DNA of 64,000 nt from Malaya genurostris (taxonomy: Eukaryota; Arthropoda; Insecta; Diptera; Culicidae): the NCBI RefSeq assembly GCF_030247185.1, contig NC_080571.1, positions 161,544,352 to 161,608,351 of the forward strand, in the 5' to 3' direction. Below, piece after piece: positions 21,053 through 32,660 of the stretch. The translations under genes were made by a program, and so were the position numbers. Each line of letters opens with the position of its first letter. The first letter of the stretch is position 1. The notes under the pieces are model-generated. The model saw only the letters and a program-made list of their open reading frames with translations. It made no database searches and was not told the origin of the DNA.

Positions 21053-21805
21053 ACAGTTCGGCTGAAAAGTTTGTATCGTTTAAAAGAAACACACATTTTT
21101 TTTGCCAAAATTCGTTTTTATTATTCAACATAATTGCCATTAGAGGCGATACAGCGATTATAGCGATCTTCCAACTTTTCGATACCATTTTTGTAGAACG
21201 ATTTGTCCTTTGCCTCGAAATAGGCCTCAGTTTCAGCGATTACCTCTTCATTGCTTCTAATTTTTTTACCAGCGAGCATTCTCTTGAGTTCTGAAAACAG
21301 GAAAAAGTCACTGGGGGCCAAATCTGGAGAATACGGTGGATGAGGGAGCAATTCGAAGACCAATTCGTTTAATTTCAGCATGGTTTTCATCGACTTGTGA
21401 CATCGTGATTGTGAGCTCACGCGGTATCCATTTTGCACAAAGCTTTTTCATATCCAAATATTTGTGAATATTTGTTGGACATAAGTCCAACACGTTCCTT
21501 TGATATCTTTAGGGTGTCAGCTATCTCGATCAACTTCACATTACGGTCATTGAAAATCATTTTGTGAATTTTTTCGCATTTTCATCGTTAACAGCCTCTT
21601 TTGGACGTCCGCAGTCATCGTCTTTGGTGCTCATATGACCAGTACGAAATTTTGCAAACCACTTACGAATTGTTGCTTCGCCCGGTGCAGAGTCTGGATA
21701 GCACTCATCAAGCCATTTTTTGGTATCGGCGGCACTTTTTTTCATCAAAAAGTAGTGTTTTATCAACACACGAAATTCCGTTTTTTCCATTTTTTCACAA
21801 TAACA
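21053..21805 (-). mobile_element. Mariner, internally deleted and missing one end
   Basis: The left terminal repeat, CAGTTCGGCTGAAAAGTTTGTATCG, is intact next to TA. In sense the transposase starts near 21790 with MEKTEFRVLIKHYFLMKKSA and a helix-turn-helix region (ATIRKWFAKF). It breaks frame around 21557 and 21490, then jumps from KKLCAKWIPRELT to CHKSMKTMLKLNELVF, so the stretch that normally holds the first two catalytic Asp residues is gone. The third-Asp motif PPYSPDLAPSDFFLF and the C-terminus NRCIASNGNYVE remain. The right terminal repeat was replaced by MITE-A sequence at 21806. It cannot move itself. Confidence 0.88.
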
Positions 21806-23035
21806 AAAGTTCAGCAGTACTGTTTGTAAACAGAGATATTTTGTTTGTCTGTTGACAAATGAATGAGAGCATTTTCGATCCATATAGCCTAAAAAAAATA
21901 CTAAAACATTTGCTCACGATTGAATACGGTTTGTTTTTGAGATTTATTGAATAAAAATGACTAGTTGCAAAGTGTAAAGATGATTGTTTGAAATGTGTTC
22001 TTCGATTTTTGTTCAAGCTTGTTTGTAAACAGTACCGCTGAACTGTCAAGGATGAATTTTTGTTCATTCGTGACGTCGCGATAAAAAATTCAATGAATAG
22101 ACGTTGCATGACGTCTTCGAAGTGCTCAGCATGTGAAAGTAAATATTGAAGCATAGCAGTTTCATCGCATGTTATATACATAAAAAAGCAGTCATTTGCA
22201 TATTTTGCTAGGATCTGTGCAACTAAAACAAACATTTGTGTTCTGATTGTAACTGAGTTGCGACGAAGGCATAAACTTCTGCCAATGGAAATATAAACTG
22301 ACAAGTGATTTTATTCCACATAATTATTTTTTTATGTCGAAGGATTTGATGTGCGAGTATAATTTGTTTGAAGTGCTGAAGCCAATTTCAATTTCGGTGA
22401 AATATAGAACAGATTAAGGTACGTGATTTTTTTTACCAAAAGCTTTCGTTATGTTCTAATTGTATATTTATATGCCATACAATATTATTTTACACTATCT
22501 GACAATGCTTATTTGGTGATTTTTTGTTTACATATTTTAAAAAGAATGTCGGTGTCAACGACCGTCGAACCTTACCTGCCGAATTCAATACCTTTTGCTC
22601 AATACATTGAACAACTTGAATTCGTTTTCATCAACAACAATGAAAATGCTGCCATTATCTAGTTTACACGTCAAACTCGATCGATTATGTTGCCAAAAAT
22701 GAACCGTGATCAAATCGGTCCGTCAAAATGTCATGAAATGCTGTACACAGTCTTTTTAGAACTTGAAAACACTTGTATGTAACTGTATAAATAAACATTT
22801 CATTTGTTTCCGAAACAGCGCTTTATCACCAAACGCGTAAAACTTCTACTACTTACACAAAATATCGACATCTCCGTTAAGAATAGGCGGATTTCGACAA
22901 TGTATGGCTTGTTGAGTAGCATGTGGAATCTTTTCTGTTTTCAAGGTCAGCAGTGACAGATATTGTAAGAGAACCACAAATTTTGCATAAAACTTTGTAT
23001 AGCTCAAAAAGTAAACAAAAAACGTGCTTAATCGC

Positions 23036-23143
23036 TAATATTCATGCAAAAAACACATGCGGTTTGATAAAAAAGGTATCATTTACTGCTAGGTAAATGA
23101 TACCTTTTTTATCAATCCGCATGTGTTTTTTGCATGAATATTA
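23036..23143. repeat. 51-bp-arm palindrome with 6-base loop
   Basis: Arms 23036-23086 and 23093-23143 are complementary with about one mismatch; the loop is TGCTAG. The other block copies have only the right arm. It overlaps the first bases of MITE-B. Confidence 0.85.
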
Positions 23144-23503
23144 GGTTTTGCACGAACATGACATAACCTCACATAAATGAACAGAATGAACTTTTTTTAA
23201 CAGTCGACGTGTACTTGTTTACAGTTTAAAAGTTCATCGGAAGTTCATCGTTCGAATGTAAAAATTGCAAGTCGCCTCACACTCAACAGATTCATACAAA
23301 TATCGCTCCTTGATGCTGGAAACACATGCAGGGATATCTTTTTAATTATTTTCACTGTGGAATACGTTTTTAACAGGCACTCTTTCGCCATTTTTTTAAA
23401 ATTTTTTACTTGCAGTCGCAAAACAAAACAAGTACACGGGAACTGTCAAAGATGAACTTGATTCATCGTTAGTTCATTTGTGTCGTCATCGTGCAAAACC
23501 TAA
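23141..23503. mobile_element. Complete MITE-B (uninterrupted copy)
   Basis: A 363-bp element from TTAGGTTTTGCACGA to TCGTGCAAAACCTAA, flanked by GAATA and TTCTC. At the position where BEL entered the paralogue it reads ACATGCAGGG instead of two TACAG copies. Confidence 0.88.
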
Positions 23504-24077
23504 TTCTCTGTTGTTTCAGTTTTCATGACATTATTATAATGTCCGTCGTTTTAAGTGGCAATTTGAGATTTTAATCACCCATTACTCCGCAATGTCGAAA
23601 TTGCAAATCGGATCAAATTTGAATCTAAAAGTGTAACAATCAACTAAACATTCCATGATATGTCGAAGTAATTTCCACTTTAGAGTTTATGGTAATTTAA
23701 GGTACTTCCAGAGCCAGCATTACTTAAACCAATTCGTATGGCCATATGACGAATAATTTGCAATATTTTTGAGTCCAACTTCAAAGCTTTTCGGGATTGT
23801 CATCTTCTGTATAGCTTTGAATTTTAAAAATTCATCATCCTAAAATTCCATAATCGAAAGTCAAAATTGGATAAAATTTTATTCATTTTAATTGAACTTT
23901 TGTTTCTGAAATTTGATTTGGCTTTTTTTTTTTAGAAAACATCAATCCCCGAAAAAAAATTGAGTGAAATTAATTGATACACACCCGCATTTGCTGATTT
24001 AGACGAACTGAATCGAATGGTATGAGGTTGTTATGTTTTTCCAGTATTTAAAGATGTAAGTAGTTTAAATTAATATA
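23504..24077. other. Anonymous DNA, no gene seen
   Basis: Paralogue of 20483-21052, differing by scattered substitutions and short indels. No coding frame was recognised. Confidence 0.45.
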
Positions 24078-24970
24078 ACAGTTCGGCTGAAAAGTTTGTA
24101 TTGTTATTAAACAATACGAAGAAACACACAATTTTTTTGCCAAAATTCGTTTTTATTATTCAACGTAATTGCCATTAGAGGCGATACAGCGATTATAGCG
24201 ATCTTCCAACTTTTCGATACCATTTTTGTAGTACGATTTGTCCTTTGCCTCAAAATAGGCCTCAGTTTCAGCGATTACCTCTTCATTGCTTCTAATTTTT
24301 TCACCAGCGAGCATTCTCTTGAGGTCTGAGAACAGGAAAAAGTCACTGGGGAGCAAATCTGGAGAATACGGTAGATGAGGGAGCAATTTGAAGCTCAATT
24401 CATTTAATTTCAGCATGGTTTTCATCGACTTGTGACATTGACTCACGCGGTATCCATTTTGCACAAAGCTTTTTCATATCCAAATATTCGTGAATATTTG
24501 TTTGACATAAGTCCAACAAGTTCCTTCAATATCTTTAGGGTGTCCGCTATCTCGATCAACTTCACATTACGGTCATTGAAAATCATTTTGTGAATTTTTT
24601 TCACATTTTCATCGTTAACAGCCTCTTTTGGACGTCCGCAGTCATCGTCTTCGGTGCTCATATGACCAGTACGAAATTTTGCAAACCACTTACGAATTGT
24701 TGCTTCGCCCGGTGCAGAGTCTGGATAACACTCATCAAGCCATTTTTTAGTATAGGCGGCACTTTTTTTCATCAAAAAGTAGTGTTTCATCAACACACGA
24801 AATTCCTTTTTTCCATTTTTTCACAATAACAAAAGTAGCTTTACTCAAAATGCAATATCTCACAAGCTGTCAAATTTATACACGTATCTTTTGATGGTTG
24901 GTACTAACTGAAAATGGTATGGTATTCTAGTGGCGCCCACTCATAGAAACGATACACACTTTTCAGCCGA
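24078..24970 (-). mobile_element. Mariner, internally deleted, both ends present
   Basis: Terminal repeats: ACAGTTCGGCTGAAAAG at the left, and CTTTTCAGCCGA at the right ending 24970, with TA on each side. The N-terminal half of the transposase is open at 24796-24443 (DNA-binding region through KYSRIFGYEKALCKMD). The C-terminal part is open at 24464-24156 (YSPDLLPSDFFLF, NRCIASNGNYVE). The same central deletion as in 21053-21805 removes the first two catalytic acidic residues. The shared deletion means the two are duplicates or members of one non-autonomous family. Confidence 0.88.
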
Positions 24971-25449
<479 letters not shown>

Positions 25450-25459
25450 TTTTTTTCAG

Positions 25460-25557
25460 CATCATGTCAATATCCCATGCCAATTAAACCGGGAATATGA
25501 GCGAAAAAGAAGATTATACTACAAACTTTGTGTATTCATCCGATGATGATTTAAAAG
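25460..25557 (+). CDS. Dmtn: TMCC/Dementin-family gene, probable first coding exon
   Basis: Preceded by the acceptor TTTTTTCAG (25451-25459) and ended by the donor AAAAG|GTAAAA (25557/25558). The ATG at 25497 opens 20 codons (MSEKEDYTTNFVYSSDDDLK) plus one base, i.e. phase 1. That is exactly the phase needed by the conserved exon at 30704, which starts with two bases of a split codon. The acidic start has no domain of its own, so the link to the downstream exons rests on phase, strand and splice signals, not on homology. The 5' UTR must be spliced to a further upstream exon. An alternative promoter exon for the same gene could exist elsewhere. Confidence 0.55.
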
Positions 25558-25759
25558 GTAAAACTATACTAAAACTTTTCATTTCTACGTCCGGATTTTC
25601 AACAGTGTTTCAAATTATAATTATAATTCATGATTGATGATTGATGATTGATGAAACAAAATTCTTCATATTATCACGAATGAAATCCCTTTTCACATCC
25701 AGTCCTCTGAACCATGCCTTTGTCTATATTTTAGGAATAATAATATATTTAGGAGGAAT

Positions 25760-26370
<611 letters not shown>

Positions 26371-26640
26371 TATGCCTGAACTTACTTGTAAATATTTTAG
26401 GGATTTCCATCGAGCGGAATTCCACGTACTTCGCTCTGCATGGATGTGTCGAAAAATAAAGTTGAGTCAGGGACATTTAGGAGGCTGACACGGATAGAAA
26501 TATATCTTGAAGGGTTGATTGCCTGTGACATATGGTTAAAATATACTGTCATGAATCTTGTTTGAGATTGAAGCACAACTAGCCTTTAAAGTTAATAATA
26601 ACCAGGGGATTCAGTACCTTACATCTTATTAGCAGTCGCG

Positions 26641-27575
26641 ATGAAAGCTCCCAAAAACGATCATTCAATGGAAAAACTTCCGCCAGAACTTGAAGATTCA
26701 TTGTATGTGTCGAGTGCATATAGCCTAAAGCAATTCGCAAACAACGATACTGAATTCGCTCCAGTTCTAAATTCTAATTGGCTAAAAAGCCAATTTCATA
26801 ACAAAAAACTGTGCCTCCTGGTTTGTCAAATTAACGAACCAATCCAGGAACTAGCACAAGAAAAGACAATAACCTAGTGGGATCCGTTTCACATTTACCA
26901 ACAGAATTGCTGAAGTTTACGGAAATTGTAGAATGGATTTCCGCAGCATTCAATATTTCTGAATCTCTAAAGAGCATCATAATGGCATTCCTCCCAATAG
27001 CTAGAACTTTTTTCAATCAGTTATCAGCTCAATGGCCAGGTCTCTCAGGTTCCGTATTATTTGATGGATAATTTATCATCTGCCGCAAATGATTCAATCA
27101 CTGTCCTGCAGTAAAATTGTCGAAGCTTGATTCATTTAAGGTTTTGTTGCATAGTCAAAAATGTGATGTATTTGCTTTGTTTGAAACATGGCTTACATCA
27201 AACATAGTCTCAAATTTTGATGACTTTAACATTATTTGTCTCCATAGAAACTCTCCGAATGGCGGAGTGCTTTTAGGAAATAAGAAATGTTATTCTTTTT
27301 ATAGATTAAACATTCCTTCAACTACTAGTATAGAAATTGTTGCTTGTCAAATAAACATTAAAGGAAAAGATAGAGCGCAAGTTAGACAGTGACAACTTAA
27401 TAAAATTGTCGAAGCCCTTCCAGCTTCACCTTTGATTTTAGAAGATTTTAATTCGCACGGAATGATGTGGGGTTCCGTTTACAATGATAGTAGATTATCT
27501 TTAACACAAAACATTTGCGACAATTTTCACATGACAGTTTTAAATATGGGTAGCATGACACGAGTCCCAAGACCT
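26641..27575 (+). pseudogene. I-clade LINE, ORF1 end and APE endonuclease start
   Basis: Plus-strand fragments resembling the ORF1 C-terminus (26641-26877, then shifted frames to 27060), followed by the beginning of ORF2. The ORF2 part shows ITVLQ, a stop, NCRS near 27100, and then the apurinic-type endonuclease stretch VFALFETWLTSN and LEDFNSHGMMWGS near 27440. The endonuclease normally nicks target DNA. Multiple stops and a frameshift make it dead. The coding sequence breaks off at 27575, where an inverted-repeat structure begins. Confidence 0.75.
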
Positions 27576-27591
27576 CCAATTAGCAGTCTTC

Positions 27592-27896
27592 TGCTGTTTC
27601 CAATTGGCAGTCTTCAGTCGTTTATAGCAGAAGTTCAGTTGCTCCGCCGTCGTTGTGGACACTATTGAACTTCGTGTGCTGCCTGTACCTGACCCCAGGT
27701 ACTGTGCTGTTGTTCTTGGTGGCGATCCAATAATATGCTTGCAGAGTAGCACCTCGCGATATATGTCGTCTTTTTTGATCATACGCCGCTGCGGTACAGG
27801 TACAGGCAGCACACGAAGTTCAATAGTGTCCACAACGACGGCGGAGCAACTGAACTTCTGCTATAAACGACTGAAGACTGCCAATTGGAAACAGCA
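27592..27896. repeat. Perfect 100-bp inverted repeat with 105-bp spacer
   Basis: Arms 27592-27691 and 27797-27896 are exact reverse complements by eye. The arms include GCAGTCTTCAGTCG and GGACACTATTGAACTTCG; an extra ACTGCCAATTGGAAA follows the right arm. It interrupts the LINE endonuclease sequence. In the TMCC pre-mRNA it would form a long hairpin. Confidence 0.9.
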
Positions 27897-28079
27897 AGAG
27901 ACTGCCAATTGGAAATCTTTGGATAATCTTTACGTCGTTCTTTACGATAGAGGAACAGAGGCATCAGCTACAAGGTAAATTTAATTCAATTTATTTTTTT
28001 TTATATCTCTTATAACTGAAATTTTACTAAACATAAATTTTGATTTTTATTTTGATATTTTTAATTTAATAAACCCGTT

Positions 28080-28370
28080 AATGTAATGGATGATCTCATG
28101 GAAGATAATCCGAATCCGATTCCGGATACTAGTAAGAGCCTAAATACTCCAAGGGCTAAACATTATTCAAAGGGTACCACTGGGCCATGGATAGTCTACC
28201 TTCGAAAAAAAAAAGCTCTTAAATTTGATGCAAATTACAAACGATTTGTCATCACATTTCTCTGAAGTTAAAGAAATCTGTAAGGTTAATAGAGATAAAA
28301 TTCGAGTTGTTGTTAACGACTTGAAACAGGCAAACGATATTGTAACCTTTAAATTATACGCTTACCAATT
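28080..28370 (+). pseudogene. I-clade LINE, ORF1 N-terminal fragment
   Basis: Begins at an ATG (28086) with an Asp/Pro-rich start and the motif GPWIVYLRKK. After a frame change it continues as SEVKEICKVNRDKIRVVVND, which matches the ORF1 nucleocapsid region of I-type LINEs. It lies downstream of the ORF2 fragment above, so the LINE pieces are not in natural order. Confidence 0.65.
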
Positions 28371-28384
28371 CAGGTACCTGGTAG

Positions 28385-28520
28385 ATTAGCATTGGGTTGC
28401 CATAGCACCTCTGTGCCTTTGCACTCTTTCATCTTTGCACCTTTATACGATGGCACCTCTGTGACTGTCACTTCTATGCGCTCGCAACTCTGTGTCTCTG
28501 CACCTCTGTGCGTGTAAACG
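28385..28520. repeat. Low-complexity GCACCTCTGTG-type repeats
   Basis: Degenerate tandem motifs such as GCACCTCTGTG, GCACTCTTTC and GCACCTTTAT over about 130 bp. No gene is seen. Confidence 0.6.
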
Positions 28521-28599
28521 GGATAGCCTACGTTACTAGCTTCCCAGAGGGGAAACGCCCCGAATATTGCTATGAGTATTAGCAGTTGTAACTACCTGA

Positions 28600-29310
28600 A
28601 GCTTAGAATTGTCTCGGTAGCAGCCAGTACAAACGAAACACAACCTTTTCGCTTAGCCCTTGGCATCTTAGAGCATCTTATATCCTCGAATAAAAAAACC
28701 TCTGCGCTTGATGAAGAGCTCAAGATACAGAGAACAAGGGGGTACAAGCTTAACAAATGACAGATTCCCAGCACCTGATTTGTCGGAGATAAGTGTTGAG
28801 ATCGACTAGCTGAAGAACAATAAATCCGTGGGTTATGGCATTTTCCCAGTGAGCTGCTCTAACATGAATGGTTTATTTAAAGCTCTGGACTGGATAATTT
28901 CCAAGATTCGGGAGGAAGAGGTTCTACCGCAGCAATGGATAGAAGGAGTGGTATGTCCTATCTACAAAAAAATGAACACCGCCTAGAAGGCACTTTCTAA
29001 TTTTTTTTGCTTGTGACTATCACGGATAGGTAAAGAATTTGTAGGGCCGTATCAAGCAAGATTCACTTGAGCTCGTGCCACAACGAATAGCATATTCGCG
29101 TAATCCACAAGCGTCGTGAACAACGTAGTCACTAATTCATTAACCTCATAGCGGCATACGACACATTCGGCATACGACACAGTTATAACGTGTTATGCAC
29201 AGACGGGTTTCTGGAACAATTGGAGGGATTGGTTCAAGCAACGATTGACCCAGGGCTACGGCAAGGTGATGGATTCTCTTGTATTTTAAATCTTTCAGTG
29301 TTAGTGCTCA
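28600..29310 (+). pseudogene. RTE-type LINE, degenerate reverse transcriptase
   Basis: Broken plus-strand coding with the motifs KALDWIISKIREEEVLPQQW and EGVVCPIYKK near 28890-28970, and GLRQGDGFSC near 29260. These are typical RT landmarks of RTE/BovB-like LINEs. Many stops and shifts; the endonuclease part is missing. Confidence 0.75.
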
Positions 29311-29700
29311 CGGGTTGTTTGTAGGTTCTGCAAAACAGAAAGCTCAAGTGTTTAAATTTTAAATGCGGGATTATGTCATTCTTTCATCTTTATCCTACGG
29401 GGCAGTTGGGATTTTACCCAGCGTTGAATATTTGTATGCTTGAAATTTTCAGTCATCAACTATCTCAGACAAGTTGACTTCCGTCAATTAAAGCTCCAGC
29501 TTTATCACTGTCAATTAGTGGAATATATTTTTTAGTTTCATCCAGCAAACATGCTTACATATTTGGCATGCAAACCTGCGCTCTGACATTTTTACTGTTT
29601 TAAATCTGAAAATGTCGAAATGACACGAATTTTTCTAGCATAACTTTTGGATTCTTGTCAGAACTCTGACAGGAGTAGCGTGCTGAGTATTATTTTTATT
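29311..29700. other. Intronic DNA, no gene seen
   Basis: A/T-rich sequence inside intron 1 of the TMCC gene; nothing recognisable. Confidence 0.4.
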
Positions 29701-29706
29701 ATTTGG

Positions 29707-29889
29707 TTAAGTGTTCATTGCATCTGACATGAAACTGTTCCGCATTGACAAATCTACGTATCCGGGATTTTGGCTTTTCATACATGAATGAATTTGTGTA
29801 AGATGAATTTTTCTGAGTCCAAGGTGCGCACGATACCCTGCCAAAATACGTCTCTGAATATCTCTGCTGGTCTCATTTTCCGCGGTCAC
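29707..29889 (-). pseudogene. RTE-type LINE, C-terminal fragment
   Basis: In the minus direction it encodes NETSRDIQRRILAGYRAHLGL, the region just after the RT palm in RTE elements, then loses homology. A longer homologous copy is at 32407-32652. Confidence 0.65.
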
Positions 29890-30690
29890 TCCTTTATATA
29901 GATATGTTATCGTTTCTCACTCAATGTTGTAAAGAGTTATAAGCAGAGAGATTCATCGTTCTCACTGGAGGCTTTAACAGATAGTTTGGCACACCAAATT
30001 TTTGTATTGATTTTATCCGGGAATGCAGAAAAGTGTCGCTTTTTTTAAATTGCGTGTGCCAATTTTAGACCTTGCAAAAAATTCACCATTTTTCCGCGAA
30101 TGCAGAACGACTGGTTTATGTTTTGTGTTGGTTTCCCTTCTCAATCACTTCTCATTTTCCTTCCACGTTCCTTTTATCCACCGATTTCAGATCACGGGCA
30201 TGCTCAAATCTCCAAAAAACTGGGGAACGTTTACTTTCATATATTTTTCCATATTCTTTTTATAAACCCAATGTGCCAATTAGTCCAATGTGCCAATTAG
30301 TTCCATATCCAACATGTGCTAATAAGTTCTGATTCTTTTATGCTGAGGCTCACATAAATTGTGGTTGAACTCGGTCGGCGCCGTTCATTGTAAATCACAA
30401 GTATGTCTTCACGCGAGGCAAGAATCCGCTGCTAGGACGATTAAATATTAAAATTGCTTCAACTGTTATTCATTTGAAATGTCTTTCATGCGCTATTTTG
30501 CCGAAACCAACGCAATTGTTGAAAAGCACGTCTTTAAATTTTTAGCCCGCTTACCTTTCGTAGAAAATAAAAAAAAACATGAAGTTTATTATATCTCTAA
30601 AAAACACAATATAGGTGATCCCGTTTTACACTGATATATCTTAATTTAGTTTTGCTGTAACAATTATTCCTAAATTGTTTTTTTTTAACT
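29890..30690. other. Intronic DNA, no gene seen
   Basis: Includes a short direct repeat (CCAATGTGCCAATTAGT, 30268-30301). A polypyrimidine-rich tract leads into the acceptor at 30701-30703. No coding evidence. Confidence 0.4.
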
Positions 30691-30703
30691 TTCGATGTTT
30701 CAG

Positions 30704-31124
30704 CAAACATAGAAGAAACCGACGGCAATATTACCACAATTTCGCATTTAAGTAATGAATCCAACGAAATTAAAGAATTTGGTGAAGGCCATATCGGCAC
30801 TGGTAGCCTTCTTGTCTATAACCGTATTACAACGAAAATTGCTTGCACAAGAGAGTCAATAAAGAAAGAACAAACTGCAAGGGATGCAAATGTCAATGAG
30901 TATTTGAAGCTTGCTGCTAGTGCGGATAAACAGCAACTTCAAAGAATCAAAGCCGTGTTTGAGAAGAAAAATCAAAAAAGCGCTCATAATATTTTGCAGT
31001 TGCAAAAAAAGTTGGAGTCTTATAATAAAAGATATAAAGATTTTCAATATTATCATACACAAAAGCAGCATCAGAATGTTCGTCAACCAAGAGAGATGCT
31101 TCGAGACGTTGGTCAAGGTTTACG
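30704..31124 (+). CDS. Dmtn: TMCC/Dementin-family gene, main coiled-coil exon
   Basis: A 421-bp exon bounded by the acceptor GATGTTTCAG (30694-30703) and the donor TACG|GTATGT (31124/31125), with one uninterrupted frame. It encodes an acidic, Asn-rich lead, then the hallmark first coiled coil of transmembrane and coiled-coil (TMCC) proteins: NEYLKLAASADKQQLQRIK, FEKKNQKSAHNILQLQKKLE and RQPREMLRDVGQGL. Vertebrate TMCC1-3 and fly Dementin are endoplasmic-reticulum membrane proteins; TMCC1 acts at ER contact sites and TMCC2/Dementin has been linked to amyloid-precursor-type proteins. The exon ends in phase 2, matching the next exon. It is the only recognisably conserved host coding sequence here. 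The transmembrane segments and C-terminal coiled coil are not in the window. Confidence 0.9.
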
Positions 31125-31297
31125 GTATGTATGATAAAGAATTCATGGTTATAAATAAACAAAATGTAATAATAAATGAAATCAGAATTTCGGGGTATAT
31201 TGAAAGGAATCATATTTGTTTAATTCTGTTTGCAAATCATTTCTGCTAATAAGATTTTTTTTAAAGAAATATTTATGTGATACCGTTTTTTATGCAG

Positions 31298-31428
31298 CAA
31301 TGTTGGAGGAAACATACGTGATGGGGTCTCTGGATTATCCGCAACTGTTATGTCAAAGCCAAGAGAGTTTGCACACCTTATAAAAAATAAATTTGGAAGT
31401 GCGGATAATATAAATCAATTCTCGTCCA
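31298..31428 (+). CDS. Dmtn: TMCC/Dementin-family gene, following exon
   Basis: A 131-bp exon after a 173-bp intron, with acceptor TTTTTTATGCAG (ending 31297) and donor TCCA|GTAAGT (31428/31429). It restores the split Arg codon from the previous exon and encodes NVGGNIRDGVSGLSATVMSK followed by PREFAHLIKNKFGSADNIN. The latter is the most invariant signature of the family. It leaves one base (phase 1) for the next exon, which I could not find before 43 kb. Either the following intron is very long or the gene is broken beyond this point by repeats. Confidence 0.9.
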
Positions 31429-32200
31429 GTAAGTGTTTTAGTAATATTTTATAGAATCCAAAGAATAAATTATTTTCTGTCAAAAAAACCGATTGATATT
31501 TGTTTGAAATACATTTATCCAGATAGTATATTGTAAACGGTTTTAATGTAGTTTTTTGACCAAATAATAATTGCTTATATTGTATGGAGCGGTAAACCAA
31601 AAAATGAGAAAAATTTCTAGAGTACGCACGTGTTTTGATTGTCATTTTTTATAAATCGAATAATTTTTAATTTGATTACTAAAACTCAAACGGTTACGCA
31701 TATAAAAACTTCTTATAAGCATAATAAAATAACTTAATTGTATTGAAGATACTTTTTCTTGAATTTTTATTAAATTAGGCTGATTTTTCTAAACTATATT
31801 TCATTCCTATTTTCAAATCTTCAAGATTTTAGGTATTATGAAAGCATTTTTATCTGTTTCATAGCTTTTTAAAATGGATTTTGGGTGGAATAAAATATTC
31901 AAGCAACTTACAATTTTGGTTCCTCTAGATATTAAAAATAAATCATTCATGAGTTTATGCAAACACAGTACCCGAGTCAAGAATGGCAGATGAACAGTAG
32001 CCATTGTCTGAACTGTTTTGAAGCAATTCCTAGATACAGGAGAGGAAAGCTTGGGCTAGTGCTGATCCAAAACCGTGCAATAGAAAAGTACTCTTCATGA
32101 AAAATCAAAAAATTGAAAATATTGAATATAATAATATTCAATATTTTCAATATTCAATAGACAGACTTCTCCGACGTCTTCAATATTCACGCTTTCCTCT
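31429..32200. other. Start of next TMCC intron, no gene seen
   Basis: A/T-rich with a small palindromic cluster of AATATT motifs near 32115-32160. No further exon was recognised. Confidence 0.4.
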
Positions 32201-32660
32201 AAGCCAATGTTGATTCATGTTGCGGTTGGCAGACACTCGCCGCACAAGAACAGAGGGAATCAATATCGAGCAACTGTGAAACGTTCTTACTTCCGACGAA
32301 CATGCGCATCAATGAAGAGAAGCTTTGCTCGACGATTGCAATTCGTGATTCTAGCTGTTGCAATTCGAATCATAAGCAGTCTCCACGTTTCGTCTTCTAT
32401 CTGCACTCAGAAATATACGGTCCTCAGCATCTTTCTCATAAAAACATTGAGGGCGCGTTGGTCTTCTGCCAACATAGTCCAGGTCTTGCGGCCATAGAAA
32501 ACAACCGGTCTTATAAGCGTTTTGAAGATGTTCAATTTCGTGCGGTGGCGAACTTTTCTCAATCGATGAATTTTTCTGAGTCCAAGGTGTGCAAGATTCC
32601 CCGCCAAAATACGTCTCTGAATATCTCTGTTGGTCTCATTTTCCGCGGTCACTCCTTTAT
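32200..32660 (-). pseudogene. RTE-type LINE, C-terminal fragment
   Basis: The minus-strand frame at 32652-32407 reads NETNRDIQRRILAGNLAHLGL, then TKLNIFKTLIRPVVFYG and TWTMLAEDQRALNVF. This is the conserved C-terminal domain of RTE reverse transcriptases. Degenerate 3' sequence follows to about 32200. Confidence 0.75.

Larger units (their letters stand above)
21806..24970. repeat. Fourth copy of the left block (MITE-A to mariner), without BEL
   Basis: Homologous to 357-1822 of the tandem unit, then to 20080-21805. Here MITE-B is uninterrupted, so this paralogue preserves the state before the BEL insertion. The block begins inside MITE-A, directly after the truncated mariner, and ends with a second mariner. 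Divergence from unit 1 is visibly higher than between units 1 and 2. Confidence 0.82.

Noticed and set aside
27890..27976. Extra TMCC exon ending at a GTAAAT donor near 27976
   Set aside because: The frame before it is made of the right arm of the inverted repeat, there is no good acceptor, and no similarity to TMCC proteins is seen.
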